Assembly: GCF_014779795.1 (NCBI RefSeq)
Contig: NZ_JACXZS010000015.1
Location: forward strand, 35,837-99,836
Source: Microbacterium helvum
Lineage (GTDB): Bacteria > Actinomycetota > Actinomycetes > Actinomycetales > Microbacteriaceae
Direction: 5' to 3'
Length of the DNA stretch: 64,000 bases
The translations under genes were made by a program, and so were the position numbers. Shown one piece after another: positions 46,022-54,183 of this stretch; position 1 is the stretch's first letter; each line of letters begins with the position of its first letter. The notes under the pieces are model-generated. The model did not search any database, was not told where the DNA came from, and worked only from the letters and a program-made list of their open reading frames with translations.

Positions 46022-46764
46022 CGGCGGCCCTCGTCGCGGCGGTACAGCCAGACGGCGAGCGCGCCGAGCACGATCGTCCAGGCGAGGATGCCCAGCAGCG
46101 CCCACAGCGGCGCTCCGGTGCCGAGCGCGGTTCCGACGACGATCTCACGCGCCTGACGCACCGGCAGGAACTTCGAGACGAGGTCGAGCCAGTCGGGGAA
46201 CAGCAACGGCGGCAGGAACAGGCCGCCGCCGAACGCGAGGACGAACATCGCGACCTGCGTGACGGCGATCGCCGCCTTGGGTCCGCACGTCGTGCCGATG
46301 ATGACGCCGATGAGCGCCGACGGCACCGCCGTCACGATCACCAGGCCGATGGCGGCCAGCAGGTCGAGCGGTTGAGGCGCGGCGGACGTGAACAGCCCGC
46401 CGATCACGAGCAGCGGCACCATCGCGACGGCGGCCACGATGAGTGTCGAGGCCATCAGCCCCGCGATGCGCGCGCCCGGGGCGCCCGGCAGAGTCCGCAG
46501 GTACGGCGCACACGGCTTGGCCCGCTGGTCGGCGAGGTCGAGGCCGATCGAGAACAGGCTCGCCGACATGAAGGCGAACACGACCATCGACGCGACGGCG
46601 GCGGTGGCGTACTCGGGATTCTCGACCACCATGCGCTGCGGCAGCACGAACAGGCAGAACGCGAGTGTCGGGAAGGCGAGCGAGCCGATCACCGCGATCG
46701 GCACGCGGGCGGTCTCGAGCAGGTTGTACTTGGTGTGGACGACGGCCAAGGTCACGGCGGACAT
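46012..46764 (-). CDS. ABC-2 type exporter permease
   Basis: A 250-residue membrane protein with six helices, the ABC-2 permease plan. Notable parts are YATAAVASMVVFAFMSASLFSIGLDLADQR and the final LGILAWTIVLGALAVWLYRR. It is coupled to the ATPase gene upstream (TGATG) and is the last gene of the regulator-transporter operon. The cargo is unknown; such pairs often export lipids or antibiotics. Its 3' end overlaps the convergent epimerase gene. Confidence 0.85.
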   Translation of the reverse strand: MSAVTLAVVHTKYNLLETARVPIAVIGSLAFPTLAFCLFVLPQRMVVENPEYATAAVASMVVFAFMSASLFSIGLDLADQRAKPCAPYLRTLPGAPGARIAGLMASTLIVAAVAMVPLLVIGGLFTSAAPQPLDLLAAIGLVIVTAVPSALIGVIIGTTCGPKAAIAVTQVAMFVLAFGGGLFLPPLLFPDWLDLVSKFLPVRQAREIVVGTALGTGAPLWALLGILAWTIVLGALAVWLYRRDEGRRYR

Positions 46765-47651
46765 CACACGGCTCCCTTCGTGAGCGTGAGGAAGGCTTCT
46801 TCGAGGCTTGCGCCCCGCACGGCGAGGCCCGAGAACGGCAGATCGGACTGCACGAGGCGGCGGATGAACGCGTCCGAGTCCGCGAGCACGGCCGTGACGG
46901 TGTCGGAATCGGCGTCGACCGTCACGACTGCGTCGGGGGCGAGCCACTCGACCTGCGCCGCATCGACCCCGCCCACGGTCACGCGGCGACGGGCGACGCC
47001 CGACACGATCGCGGCCAGCGTGTCGTCGGCGCGCACGACGCCTTCGTCGATCACGACGACGCGCTGCGCGAACTGCTCGATCTCTTCCAGGTGGTGGCTG
47101 GTCACGACGACGGCGCATCCCGCGGCGTTGCGAGCGCGGACGGCGTCCCACAGCCGCCTCCGGGCGTCGACGTCCAGTCCCGTGGTGGGCTCGTCGAGCA
47201 GCACGAGCTCGGGGTCTCCGACGAAGGCGAGGGCGACGGCGACGCGGCGCTGCTGCCCGCCCGACAGGGCACCGCACTGCTTGCCGAGCAGGTCGTCGAG
47301 ACCGAACTCGTCGACGATGCGCGCGCGGTCGGCGGGGTGGGGGTAGTGCGCGCCGACGAGGTCGAGCACCTCGCCGACCTTGAGCGCCTCGGGCAGCGCG
47401 GTGGTCTGGGGCGTGGTGCCGAGCCGGACGCGGGATGCCGCATCACGCGGATCCCCGCCGAACAGCGTCACGGTGCCCGAGGTCGGCGCCCGAAGTCCCT
47501 CGACGAGGGTCAGCAGCGTGGTCTTGCCGGCGCCGTTCGGACCGAGGAGTCCGACGCATTCGCCGGCCTCGATCTCGAGTGAGACGCCGCCGAGGGCGGT
47601 GACGTCGCCGAAGCGCTTGACCAGCGCGTCGGTGCGGACGAGGGTGTTCAT
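46764..47651 (-). CDS. ABC exporter ATPase
   Basis: A 295-residue ATP-binding subunit with Walker A GPNGAGKT (about residues 38-45), the signature LSGGQQRR, Walker B LVLLDEPTTGLD and the switch VTSHHLEEIEQ. The C-terminal 80 residues form the usual extra domain of ABC-2 ATPases. It follows the winged-helix regulator by a four-base overlap and is coupled to the permease. Confidence 0.92.
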   Translation of the reverse strand: MNTLVRTDALVKRFGDVTALGGVSLEIEAGECVGLLGPNGAGKTTLLTLVEGLRAPTSGTVTLFGGDPRDAASRVRLGTTPQTTALPEALKVGEVLDLVGAHYPHPADRARIVDEFGLDDLLGKQCGALSGGQQRRVAVALAFVGDPELVLLDEPTTGLDVDARRRLWDAVRARNAAGCAVVVTSHHLEEIEQFAQRVVVIDEGVVRADDTLAAIVSGVARRRVTVGGVDAAQVEWLAPDAVVTVDADSDTVTAVLADSDAFIRRLVQSDLPFSGLAVRGASLEEAFLTLTKGAV

Positions 47652-47947
47652 CTGGATCCTCCGAGGAGTTGCAGGAGCTGGGTGCGATAGGCGCGGAACG
47701 CGGCGCGTCCGTTCGGGGTGATGGCGACGAGCGTCGCGGGCTTGCGGCCGGCGAACGTCTTGGTACTCGACACGTAGCCGGCGGCCTCGAGCTTGGACAG
47801 GTGGGTGGTGAGGTTGCCCGCCGTCATGTCGAGCAGCTTCTGGAGCGTGGGGAAGGCGATCTCGTCGCCCTCCTCGAGCGCCTCGTCGAGCGTCGTCATG
47901 ATCCGCAGGCGCGCCGGCGCGTGGATCACGGGGTCGAGCTCAATCAT
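47648..47947 (-). CDS. Winged-helix transcriptional regulator
   Basis: A 99-residue winged-helix protein of the ArsR/MarR-like type: IHAPARLRIMTTLDEALEEGDEIAFPTLQKLLDMTAGNLTTHLSKLEAAGYVSSTKTFAGRKPATLVAITPNGRAAF. It most likely represses its own operon, whose promoter holds two perfect palindromes (48595 and 48612). The start overlaps the upstream membrane-protein gene by 8 bases. The signal it senses is unknown. Confidence 0.9.
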   Translation of the reverse strand: MIELDPVIHAPARLRIMTTLDEALEEGDEIAFPTLQKLLDMTAGNLTTHLSKLEAAGYVSSTKTFAGRKPATLVAITPNGRAAFRAYRTQLLQLLGGSR

Positions 47948-48593
47948 CGGTCTGCTCCCGTCGCGGCTCGACCGGCAGGAGCCCGCGCACCAGGAGGATC
48001 GCGACGACGAGCATCGCGACGGGACCGACGACCGCGTACACGAGGTAATGGACGGGGGCGCCGACGAACGTCGCGACAACGGCCACGGCGATCATCACCA
48101 CGCCGAGCGCGTACTGGACGGGGGCGCGCCACAGGGCGCCGCCGGCGAGATACAGAACACCGACCATCAGCACGAAGGCGCCGGGGTAGAGCAGGGCGGC
48201 GAGCTCCGCCGACAGCCCCGCACGCTGCACGCCGAACAGCAGCATCCAGGTGCCGACCATCGAGATCGTCCACGACCAGCCGTACAGTGCGCCCTGGAAT
48301 CTGGAGCGGCCGCGGATGCCGGAGCCCGTGCGGATCCCGGCGACGATCGACCACACGATCGCCGCGACCATGCAGAGGCCGAACACCGTCCAGGCGACGG
48401 GCGCCGGGATCAGGTCCACCCCGCCGATGCCCTGACCGAACCACAGCGTCGTGAAACCGATGGCCCAGGCGGCCGCCCACACCATGAGCAGCACGGCGTA
48501 GCCGCGCAGCAGCCGGCTCTGCGTGCTGCGTCGCTGGGACTGCATCAGGTCGAACATGCGCTCGGCCTCGGCGCGAGGATCATCCGTTGTCAT
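47940..48593 (-). CDS. Membrane protein, first gene of the ABC operon
   Basis: A 217-residue protein with about six membrane helices after a short charged N-terminus (MTTDDPRAEAERMFDLMQSQRRS). I do not recognise the family; such proteins commonly precede a winged-helix regulator and an ABC-2 pair and may modulate it. ATG 48593 lies directly at the edge of the operator, so the mRNA leader is very short. Confidence 0.8.
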   Translation of the reverse strand: MTTDDPRAEAERMFDLMQSQRRSTQSRLLRGYAVLLMVWAAAWAIGFTTLWFGQGIGGVDLIPAPVAWTVFGLCMVAAIVWSIVAGIRTGSGIRGRSRFQGALYGWSWTISMVGTWMLLFGVQRAGLSAELAALLYPGAFVLMVGVLYLAGGALWRAPVQYALGVVMIAVAVVATFVGAPVHYLVYAVVGPVAMLVVAILLVRGLLPVEPRREQTDD

Positions 48594-48629
48594 ACAAAGT
48601 ACTTTGCAGCGCAAAGTACTTTGTGTCAA
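48594..48629 (-). promoter_or_regulatory. Promoter with double palindromic operator
   Basis: On the minus strand TTGACA (48629..48624) is followed by two perfect 12-base palindromes CAAAGTACTTTG at 48612-48623 and 48595-48606, 17 bases centre to centre. They cover the whole promoter and reach the start codon at 48593. The likely ligand is the winged-helix protein encoded two genes in. Confidence 0.85.
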
Positions 48630-48682
48630 GAGGCGATCGAGCAGATTTGCGGATGCTGCGACTCGGCCGTTATCGTCGGCGC

Positions 48683-48787
48683 ATGCCTTCGGTGTTCCAG
48701 GGACCGCAGACGCTCGCTCCGAGCGTCGCTCCCGCGCGCCGATGCCGACTCCGCCTCTCCGGGTTCCTGGGCGAGCGCCGACTCTAG
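48683..48787 (+). CDS. Possible 34-residue leader ORF of the arg cluster
   Basis: ATG 48683 lies 6 bases after TATCGT (48671-48676). The 34-codon frame has six arginine codons in its last sixteen, three of them the rare CGA, and ends at 48787 where a long stem begins. This layout (leader peptide rich in the end product, then a hairpin) is that of ribosome-mediated attenuation before argC. Its third-position GC is lower than in the arg genes, which leaves room for doubt. Confidence 0.4.
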   Translation: MPSVFQGPQTLAPSVAPARRCRLRLSGFLGERRL

Positions 48788-48835
48788 GCGACCCCGCACG
48801 CCGTCCGTCTTGGACTGCCGCGAGCGGGTGTCGCC
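48787..48835 (+). promoter_or_regulatory. Stem after the arginine-rich ORF
   Basis: GGCGACCCCGC (48787-48797) pairs with GCGGGTGTCGCC (48824-48835) with one bulged T; the loop holds a small hairpin GTCC-GTCTT-GGAC. It begins at the stop codon of the leader ORF. There is no T run, so termination is not certain. Confidence 0.45.
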
Positions 48836-48889
48836 GTCTCCGGCCCCTGGGCTCATTACGCCCCGCCCCAAGACTCTAAGGTGGAATCC

Positions 48890-49969
48890 ATGACATATTC
48901 GGTCGCCGTCAGCGGCGCATCCGGCTATGCGGGCGGCGAGATCCTGCGGATCCTCGCCGCGCATCCCGACGTCGAGATCCGCACCGTGACCGCGCATTCC
49001 AACGCGGGACAGCCGCTCATCCAGCACCAGCCCCATCTGCGCTCCCTCGCGCACCTGACTCTGCAGGACACCACGCCCGAGATCCTCGCGGGTCACGACA
49101 TCGTGTTCCTCGCGCTGCCGCACGGTCAGTCGGGTCAGTACACCGACGCACTCGGCGACACGCCGCTCGTGATCGACGCCGGCGCCGACCACCGTCTCGA
49201 GTCGGTCGCCGACTGGGATGCGTTCTACGGCGGCGACTTCCACGAGCCGTGGGTGTACGGCGTCCCCGAGCTTCCGGTCGCGGGGGCGAAGCAGCGCGAG
49301 CGTCTCGTCGGCGCGACCCGCATCGCCGCTCCCGGGTGCAACGCGTCCACGGTGAGCCTGAGCCTCGCACCGGGCGTCGCGGCCGGCGTCATCGATCCGT
49401 CCGACATCGTCACCGTGCTCGCCGTCGGGCCGTCGGGCGCGGGCAAGAGCCTCAAGCCCAACCTGCTCGCGAGCGAGATCCTCGGCACCGCCAACCCCTA
49501 CGCGGTCGGCGGCACGCACCGGCACATCCCCGAGATCCGGCAGGCGCTCGCGGCCGCCCGCGCGGCCGCCGCGGCTCCGGCAGCCGGCACCGCCCCGGAC
49601 GAAGGCATCCGCATCTCCTTCACCCCCGTGCTGGTCCCGATGGCGCGGGGGATCCTCGCGACGTCGACGGCGCCCATCGTGCCGGGTGTGAGCGACGGCG
49701 AGATCCGCGCCGCCTGGCAGGCCGCTTACGGCGACGAGACCTTCGTGCAGCTGCTGCCGGCGGGGCAGTTCCCGCGCACGGCCGACGTGCTCGGCGCCAA
49801 CACGGCGCTGCTGGGCCTCGCGATCGACCGTGCGGCCAATCGCGTCGTCGTCGTGACCGCGGTCGACAACCTCGTCAAGGGCACGGCCGGAGCCGCCGTG
49901 CAGTCCATGAACATCGCGCTGGGTCTGCCCGAGGGCACCGCGCTGACCGTGAACGGAGTCGCGCCGTGA
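48890..49969 (+). CDS. argC: N-acetyl-gamma-glutamyl-phosphate reductase
   Basis: NADPH-dependent third step of arginine synthesis. The 359-residue protein has the GASGYAGGEILRIL nucleotide motif, catalytic Cys150 in APGCNASTV, and the GGTHRHIPEIRQ segment. TAAGGT (48877-48882) lies 7 bases before ATG 48890, so it also has its own leaderless promoter. It begins argCJBDF, in which each gene overlaps the next. Confidence 0.96.
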   Translation: MTYSVAVSGASGYAGGEILRILAAHPDVEIRTVTAHSNAGQPLIQHQPHLRSLAHLTLQDTTPEILAGHDIVFLALPHGQSGQYTDALGDTPLVIDAGADHRLESVADWDAFYGGDFHEPWVYGVPELPVAGAKQRERLVGATRIAAPGCNASTVSLSLAPGVAAGVIDPSDIVTVLAVGPSGAGKSLKPNLLASEILGTANPYAVGGTHRHIPEIRQALAAARAAAAAPAAGTAPDEGIRISFTPVLVPMARGILATSTAPIVPGVSDGEIRAAWQAAYGDETFVQLLPAGQFPRTADVLGANTALLGLAIDRAANRVVVVTAVDNLVKGTAGAAVQSMNIALGLPEGTALTVNGVAP

Positions 49970-51123
49970 GCGTCACCGCGCCCCAGGGATTCGAGGCGGC
50001 CGGCGTCGCCGTCGGACTCAAGTCGACCGGCAAGCCCGATGTCGCCGTCGTCGTCAACCGTGGCCCGCTCAAGGTCGGCGCCGCCGTCTTCACGAGCAAC
50101 CGCGCGAAGGCCAACCCCATCATGTGGTCGCAGCAGGTCGTCCAGGACGGCGTCGTCGAGGCGATCGTGCTCAACTCCGGCGGCGCCAATTGCTTCACCG
50201 GCTCGTTCGGGTTCCAGACCAGCCATCTCACCGCCGAGAAGGCGGCGGAGCTGCTGGGCGTCAGCGCGGGCGACGTGCTGATCTGCTCGACGGGACTCAT
50301 CGGCACGGGCGACGAGGTCTTCCGCGCGAAGGTTCTCGCCGGCACCGAGCAGGGGATCGCCGAGCTGTCGGCGGACGGCGGCGAGGCGGCATCCCTCGCC
50401 ATCATGACCACCGACTCGCGCCCGAAGCGCTCGGTCTTCGCCGGCGACGGCTGGACGATCGGCGGCATGGCGAAGGGGGCCGGGATGCTGGCGCCCGGGC
50501 TCGCGACGATGCTCGTGGTCATCACCACCGACGCCGTGCTGACGGCAGAGCAGGCCGATGCCGCGCTGCGGCAGGCTACCGGCCGCACGTTCGACCGCCT
50601 CGACTCGGACGGCTGCATGTCGACGAACGACCAGGTGACGCTGATGGTCAGCGGCGCGAGCGGCATCACCCCCGACGCCGAGGCGTTCGCCGCGGCGCTC
50701 GCCGAGGTCAGTCAGGACCTCGCGAAGCAGCTGCAGGGTGACGCCGAGGGTGCGAGCCACGACATCACGATCCTGGTGCAGAACGCCGCGACCGAAGAGG
50801 ATGCCGTCGAGGTGGGCCGCTCGGTCGCCCGGAACAATCTCTTCAAGGCCGCGATCTTCGGCAACGACCCCAACTGGGGCCGCGTGCTGGCCGCGATCGG
50901 CACGACGCAGGCGGCGTTCGACCCGTACGACGTCGACGTGTGGATGAACGGTGTGCGCGTGTGCTCGCAGGGCGGTCCCGACGCACCGCGCGAGGATGTC
51001 AACCTGACGCCGCGCGCGACCGACCTCATCATCGACCTCAAGGTCGGCGCGGCATCCGCCACGATCCTCACCAACGACCTCACCCACGACTACGTCCACG
51101 AGAACAGCGCCTACTCCTCATGA
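49966..51123 (+). CDS. argJ: Bifunctional ornithine acetyltransferase / N-acetylglutamate synthase
   Basis: Moves the acetyl group from N-acetylornithine to glutamate, recycling it. The 385-residue precursor should cut itself between Ala180 and Thr181 in the motif LATMLVVITTDA; Thr181 is then the nucleophile. Other marks are SGGANCFTG and FGNDPNWGR. It starts at GTG 49966 overlapping argC (GTGA). Whether it also makes N-acetylglutamate from acetyl-CoA cannot be read from the sequence. Confidence 0.96.
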   Translation: MSVTAPQGFEAAGVAVGLKSTGKPDVAVVVNRGPLKVGAAVFTSNRAKANPIMWSQQVVQDGVVEAIVLNSGGANCFTGSFGFQTSHLTAEKAAELLGVSAGDVLICSTGLIGTGDEVFRAKVLAGTEQGIAELSADGGEAASLAIMTTDSRPKRSVFAGDGWTIGGMAKGAGMLAPGLATMLVVITTDAVLTAEQADAALRQATGRTFDRLDSDGCMSTNDQVTLMVSGASGITPDAEAFAAALAEVSQDLAKQLQGDAEGASHDITILVQNAATEEDAVEVGRSVARNNLFKAAIFGNDPNWGRVLAAIGTTQAAFDPYDVDVWMNGVRVCSQGGPDAPREDVNLTPRATDLIIDLKVGAASATILTNDLTHDYVHENSAYSS

Positions 51124-52019
51124 CCGACCTGCAAGAGACGGATCCCGGCGAAGCCAGCGCGCGGGCGGTGACGCTCATCGAGTCGCTGCCGTGGCTCAAG
51201 CGCTTCCGCGACCAGATCGTGGTGGTGAAGTACGGCGGCAACGCCATGGTGTCCGAAGAGCTGCAGGACGCGTTCGCGGCCGACATCGCCTACCTCCGCT
51301 ATGTCGGCGTGAAGCCGGTCGTCGTGCACGGCGGCGGACCGCAGATCTCGTCGATGCTCGACCGCCTCGCGATTCCGAGCGAGTTCAAGGGCGGGTACCG
51401 CGTCACCTCGACCGAGGCGATCTCGGTGGTGCGGATGGTGCTGACCGGCCAGATCAACCCGCAGCTCGTGTCGAAGATCAACGCACACGGACCGGTCGCC
51501 ACCGGCCTGAGCGGCGAGGACGCCGGGCTGTTCGGCGGCCGTCGTCGCGGAGTCGTCATCGAGGGCGTCGAGCACGACCTGGGCCGTGTCGGCGACGTGG
51601 TCGAGGTCGACCCGCAGCCGGTGCTCGACCAGATCGAGGCGGGTCGCATCCCGGTCGTCTCCAGCATCGCCCCCGACCTCGACAACCCCGGACACTCGCT
51701 CAACGTGAACGCGGATGCCGCGGCATCCGCTCTCGCCGTCGCGCTGGGCGCGGCGAAGCTCGTCGTCCTCACGGACGTCGCGGGACTGTACGCGGACTGG
51801 CCCAACCGCGACTCGCTCGTGTCGCACCTGACCTCGGGCGAGCTGCGCGAGATGCTGCCGCGACTGGAGTCGGGCATGATCCCGAAGATGGCGGCGTGCC
51901 TGGAGGCCGTCGAGGGCGGCGTCGAGACCGCGGCCATCATCGACGGACGGGTGCCGCACTCGGTGCTCGTCGAGATCTTCACCAGCAAGGGAATCGGAAC
52001 AGAGGTGGTGCTCGGATGA
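51120..52019 (+). CDS. argB: Acetylglutamate kinase
   Basis: Phosphorylates N-acetylglutamate, the step usually inhibited by arginine. The 299-residue protein has the KYGGNAM phosphate loop, VVVHGGGPQI, the NVNADAAAS segment and LTDVAGLY. The N-terminal helix seen in arginine-sensitive forms seems present (about residues 12-28). It overlaps argJ (ATGA) and argD. Confidence 0.96.
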   Translation: MTDLQETDPGEASARAVTLIESLPWLKRFRDQIVVVKYGGNAMVSEELQDAFAADIAYLRYVGVKPVVVHGGGPQISSMLDRLAIPSEFKGGYRVTSTEAISVVRMVLTGQINPQLVSKINAHGPVATGLSGEDAGLFGGRRRGVVIEGVEHDLGRVGDVVEVDPQPVLDQIEAGRIPVVSSIAPDLDNPGHSLNVNADAAASALAVALGAAKLVVLTDVAGLYADWPNRDSLVSHLTSGELREMLPRLESGMIPKMAACLEAVEGGVETAAIIDGRVPHSVLVEIFTSKGIGTEVVLG

Positions 52020-53248
52020 CGTGGCAGGACGACGAGGCGCGCGACCTCGTGAAGAGCTTCGGTGCTCGCATGCAGATGTTCGTGCGCGGCGAGGGCGCCT
52101 ACCTGTGGGATGCCGACGGCAAGCGGTACCTCGACTTCCTCGCCGGCATCGCGGTGGACTCGCTCGGTCACGCGCATCCGGTGTTCGTCGACGCGGTCGC
52201 GACCCAGGCGGCGACGCTCGTACAGGTGTCGAACTACTTCGCGACGCCGCCGCAGCTCGCGCTGGCCGCGACGCTCAAGCGCCTCGCCGGCACCGGCGAC
52301 GCGGGCCGCGTGTACTTCGGCAACTCCGGCGCGGAGGCCAACGAGGCGGCATTCAAGCTCGCCCGCCTGCACGGTGCCAAGAGTAGGGAGAGCGGAGCCG
52401 ACCGCCCCCGCATCCTCGCGCTCAAGGACGCGTTCCACGGCCGCACGATGGGCACGCTCGCCCTCACCGGCAAGCCCTACATGCAGGAGCCGTTCCTCCC
52501 GATGACGCCGGGCGTCGAGTTCATCGACTCGACGGTCGAGGCGCTCGAAGCGGCCATCGACGATCGCGTCGCCGCGCTGTTCGTCGAGCCCGTCAAGGGC
52601 GAGGCCGGCGTGCTGCCGCTTCCGGAGGGGTATCTGACGGCGGCGCGCGAGATCACCGAGCGCCACGGTGCGCTGCTCATCATCGACGAGATCCAGACCG
52701 GCGCAGGACGCACGGGGGAGTGGTTCGCCTTCCAGCACGAGGGCATCACCCCCGACGCGATCACGGTCGCCAAGGGCATCGGCGGCGGCTTCCCGATCGG
52801 CGCGATGATCACCTTCGGCACCGCGAGCGAGCTGTTCTACCCGGGCACGCACGGTTCGACGTTCGGCGGCAACGCCCTCGGCACGGCCGTGGCGAACGCC
52901 GTCCTCGGCGAGATCGAGCGGGCAGGGCTCGTCCAGAACGCCGCTGAGCGAGGAGCGCAGCTGCGCGCCGCGATCGAGGCGATCGACTCGACGCTGATCG
53001 ATGGATGCCGCGGCACGGGGCTGCTCATCGGCGTCGGCTTGCGGCATCCCGTCGCCAAGGCGCTCGTCGCGGCGGCCCAGGAGCACGGCCTCATCATCAA
53101 CGCGACGGGCGACGAGACGATCCGTCTCGTACCCGCGCTCACGATCGGCGACGTCGAGATCGACGAGTTCGTCACCCTGTTCACGGCGGCGCTGCGCACC
53201 GTCGAGGACGCCCTGGTGCTCCCGACCACGACGGAGGTCCCCGCATGA
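52016..53248 (+). CDS. argD: Acetylornithine aminotransferase
   Basis: PLP enzyme converting N-acetylglutamate semialdehyde to N-acetylornithine. The 410-residue class III aminotransferase has FGNSGAEANEAAFKLAR, the DEIQTGAGRTGEWFAF metal of PLP binding and TVAKGIGGGFPIGAM with the PLP lysine. It may also serve as succinyl-DAP aminotransferase in lysine synthesis, as known for some ArgD. It overlaps its neighbours by four bases. Confidence 0.95.
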   Translation: MTWQDDEARDLVKSFGARMQMFVRGEGAYLWDADGKRYLDFLAGIAVDSLGHAHPVFVDAVATQAATLVQVSNYFATPPQLALAATLKRLAGTGDAGRVYFGNSGAEANEAAFKLARLHGAKSRESGADRPRILALKDAFHGRTMGTLALTGKPYMQEPFLPMTPGVEFIDSTVEALEAAIDDRVAALFVEPVKGEAGVLPLPEGYLTAAREITERHGALLIIDEIQTGAGRTGEWFAFQHEGITPDAITVAKGIGGGFPIGAMITFGTASELFYPGTHGSTFGGNALGTAVANAVLGEIERAGLVQNAAERGAQLRAAIEAIDSTLIDGCRGTGLLIGVGLRHPVAKALVAAAQEHGLIINATGDETIRLVPALTIGDVEIDEFVTLFTAALRTVEDALVLPTTTEVPA

Positions 53249-54168
53249 CCCGCCATCTGCTCCGCGACGACGACCTCACCCAGGCCGAACAGGCCGAGAT
53301 CCTCGATCTCGCCGTCGAGCTGAAGAAGGACCGCTGGGCGCAGAAGCCGCTCGCGGGCCCGCAGACCGTCGCCGTCATCTTCGACAAGTCCTCGACCCGC
53401 ACGCGCGTCTCGTTCGCCGTGGGCATCGCCGATCTGGGCGGGTCGCCGCTGATCATCTCGACCGCCAACAGCCAGCTCGGCGGCAAAGAGACGCCGTCCG
53501 ACACGGCCCGCGTGCTGGAGCGGCAGGTGGCTGCGATCGTGTGGCGCACCTACGCGCAGGCGGGACTGGAGCAGATGGCGGCGGGCACCCGGGTGCCGGT
53601 CGTCAACGCGCTGAGCGACGACTTCCACCCGTGCCAGCTGCTGGCCGACCTGCTCACGATCAAAGAGCACAAGGGCGACCTCGCAGGCCTCACCCTCGCC
53701 TTCTTCGGCGACGGCAAGTCCAACATGGCGCACTCGTACGTGCTTGCCGGCGTCACCGCGGGCATGCACGTACGCGTCGCCTCGCCCGAGTCGTACGCGC
53801 CCCGCGACGACGTGATCGCCGACGCCGACCGCCGCGCCGCCGAAACGGGCGGCTCGGTCACCCTCTACACCGACCCCAACGAGGCCGCCGCCGGCGCCGA
53901 CGTCATCGTGACGGACACGTGGGTGTCGATGGGCAAAGAGGAGGAGAAGCTCGAGCGCCTGCGCGATCTGGGCGCCTACAAGGTCACGCAAGAGACCATG
54001 GGCCTCGCCCGCGGCGACGCGATCTTCATCCACTGCCTGCCCGCCGACCGCGGCTACGAGGTGGATGCCGAGGTCATCGACGGCCCGCAGTCGGTGGTGT
54101 GGGACGAAGCCGAGAACCGGCTCCACGCCCAGAAGGCGCTGCTGGTCTGGCTGCTGCGGCAGGGCTGA
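53245..54168 (+). CDS. argF: Ornithine carbamoyltransferase
   Basis: Makes citrulline from ornithine and carbamoyl phosphate. The 307-residue protein has the carbamoyl-phosphate motif STRTR (about residue 48), the DDFHPCQLLAD segment and the ornithine-binding HCLPA. It is the last gene of the overlapping arg run; argG is not in the window and argH follows after a membrane-protein gene. Confidence 0.96.
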   Translation: MTRHLLRDDDLTQAEQAEILDLAVELKKDRWAQKPLAGPQTVAVIFDKSSTRTRVSFAVGIADLGGSPLIISTANSQLGGKETPSDTARVLERQVAAIVWRTYAQAGLEQMAAGTRVPVVNALSDDFHPCQLLADLLTIKEHKGDLAGLTLAFFGDGKSNMAHSYVLAGVTAGMHVRVASPESYAPRDDVIADADRRAAETGGSVTLYTDPNEAAAGADVIVTDTWVSMGKEEEKLERLRDLGAYKVTQETMGLARGDAIFIHCLPADRGYEVDAEVIDGPQSVVWDEAENRLHAQKALLVWLLRQG

Positions 54169-54183
54169 GAACGGGTCGTCCCC

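Noticed and set aside
48630..48889. ArgR operator before argC
   Set aside because: I looked for a TGCAT-type inverted repeat in this gap and found none.
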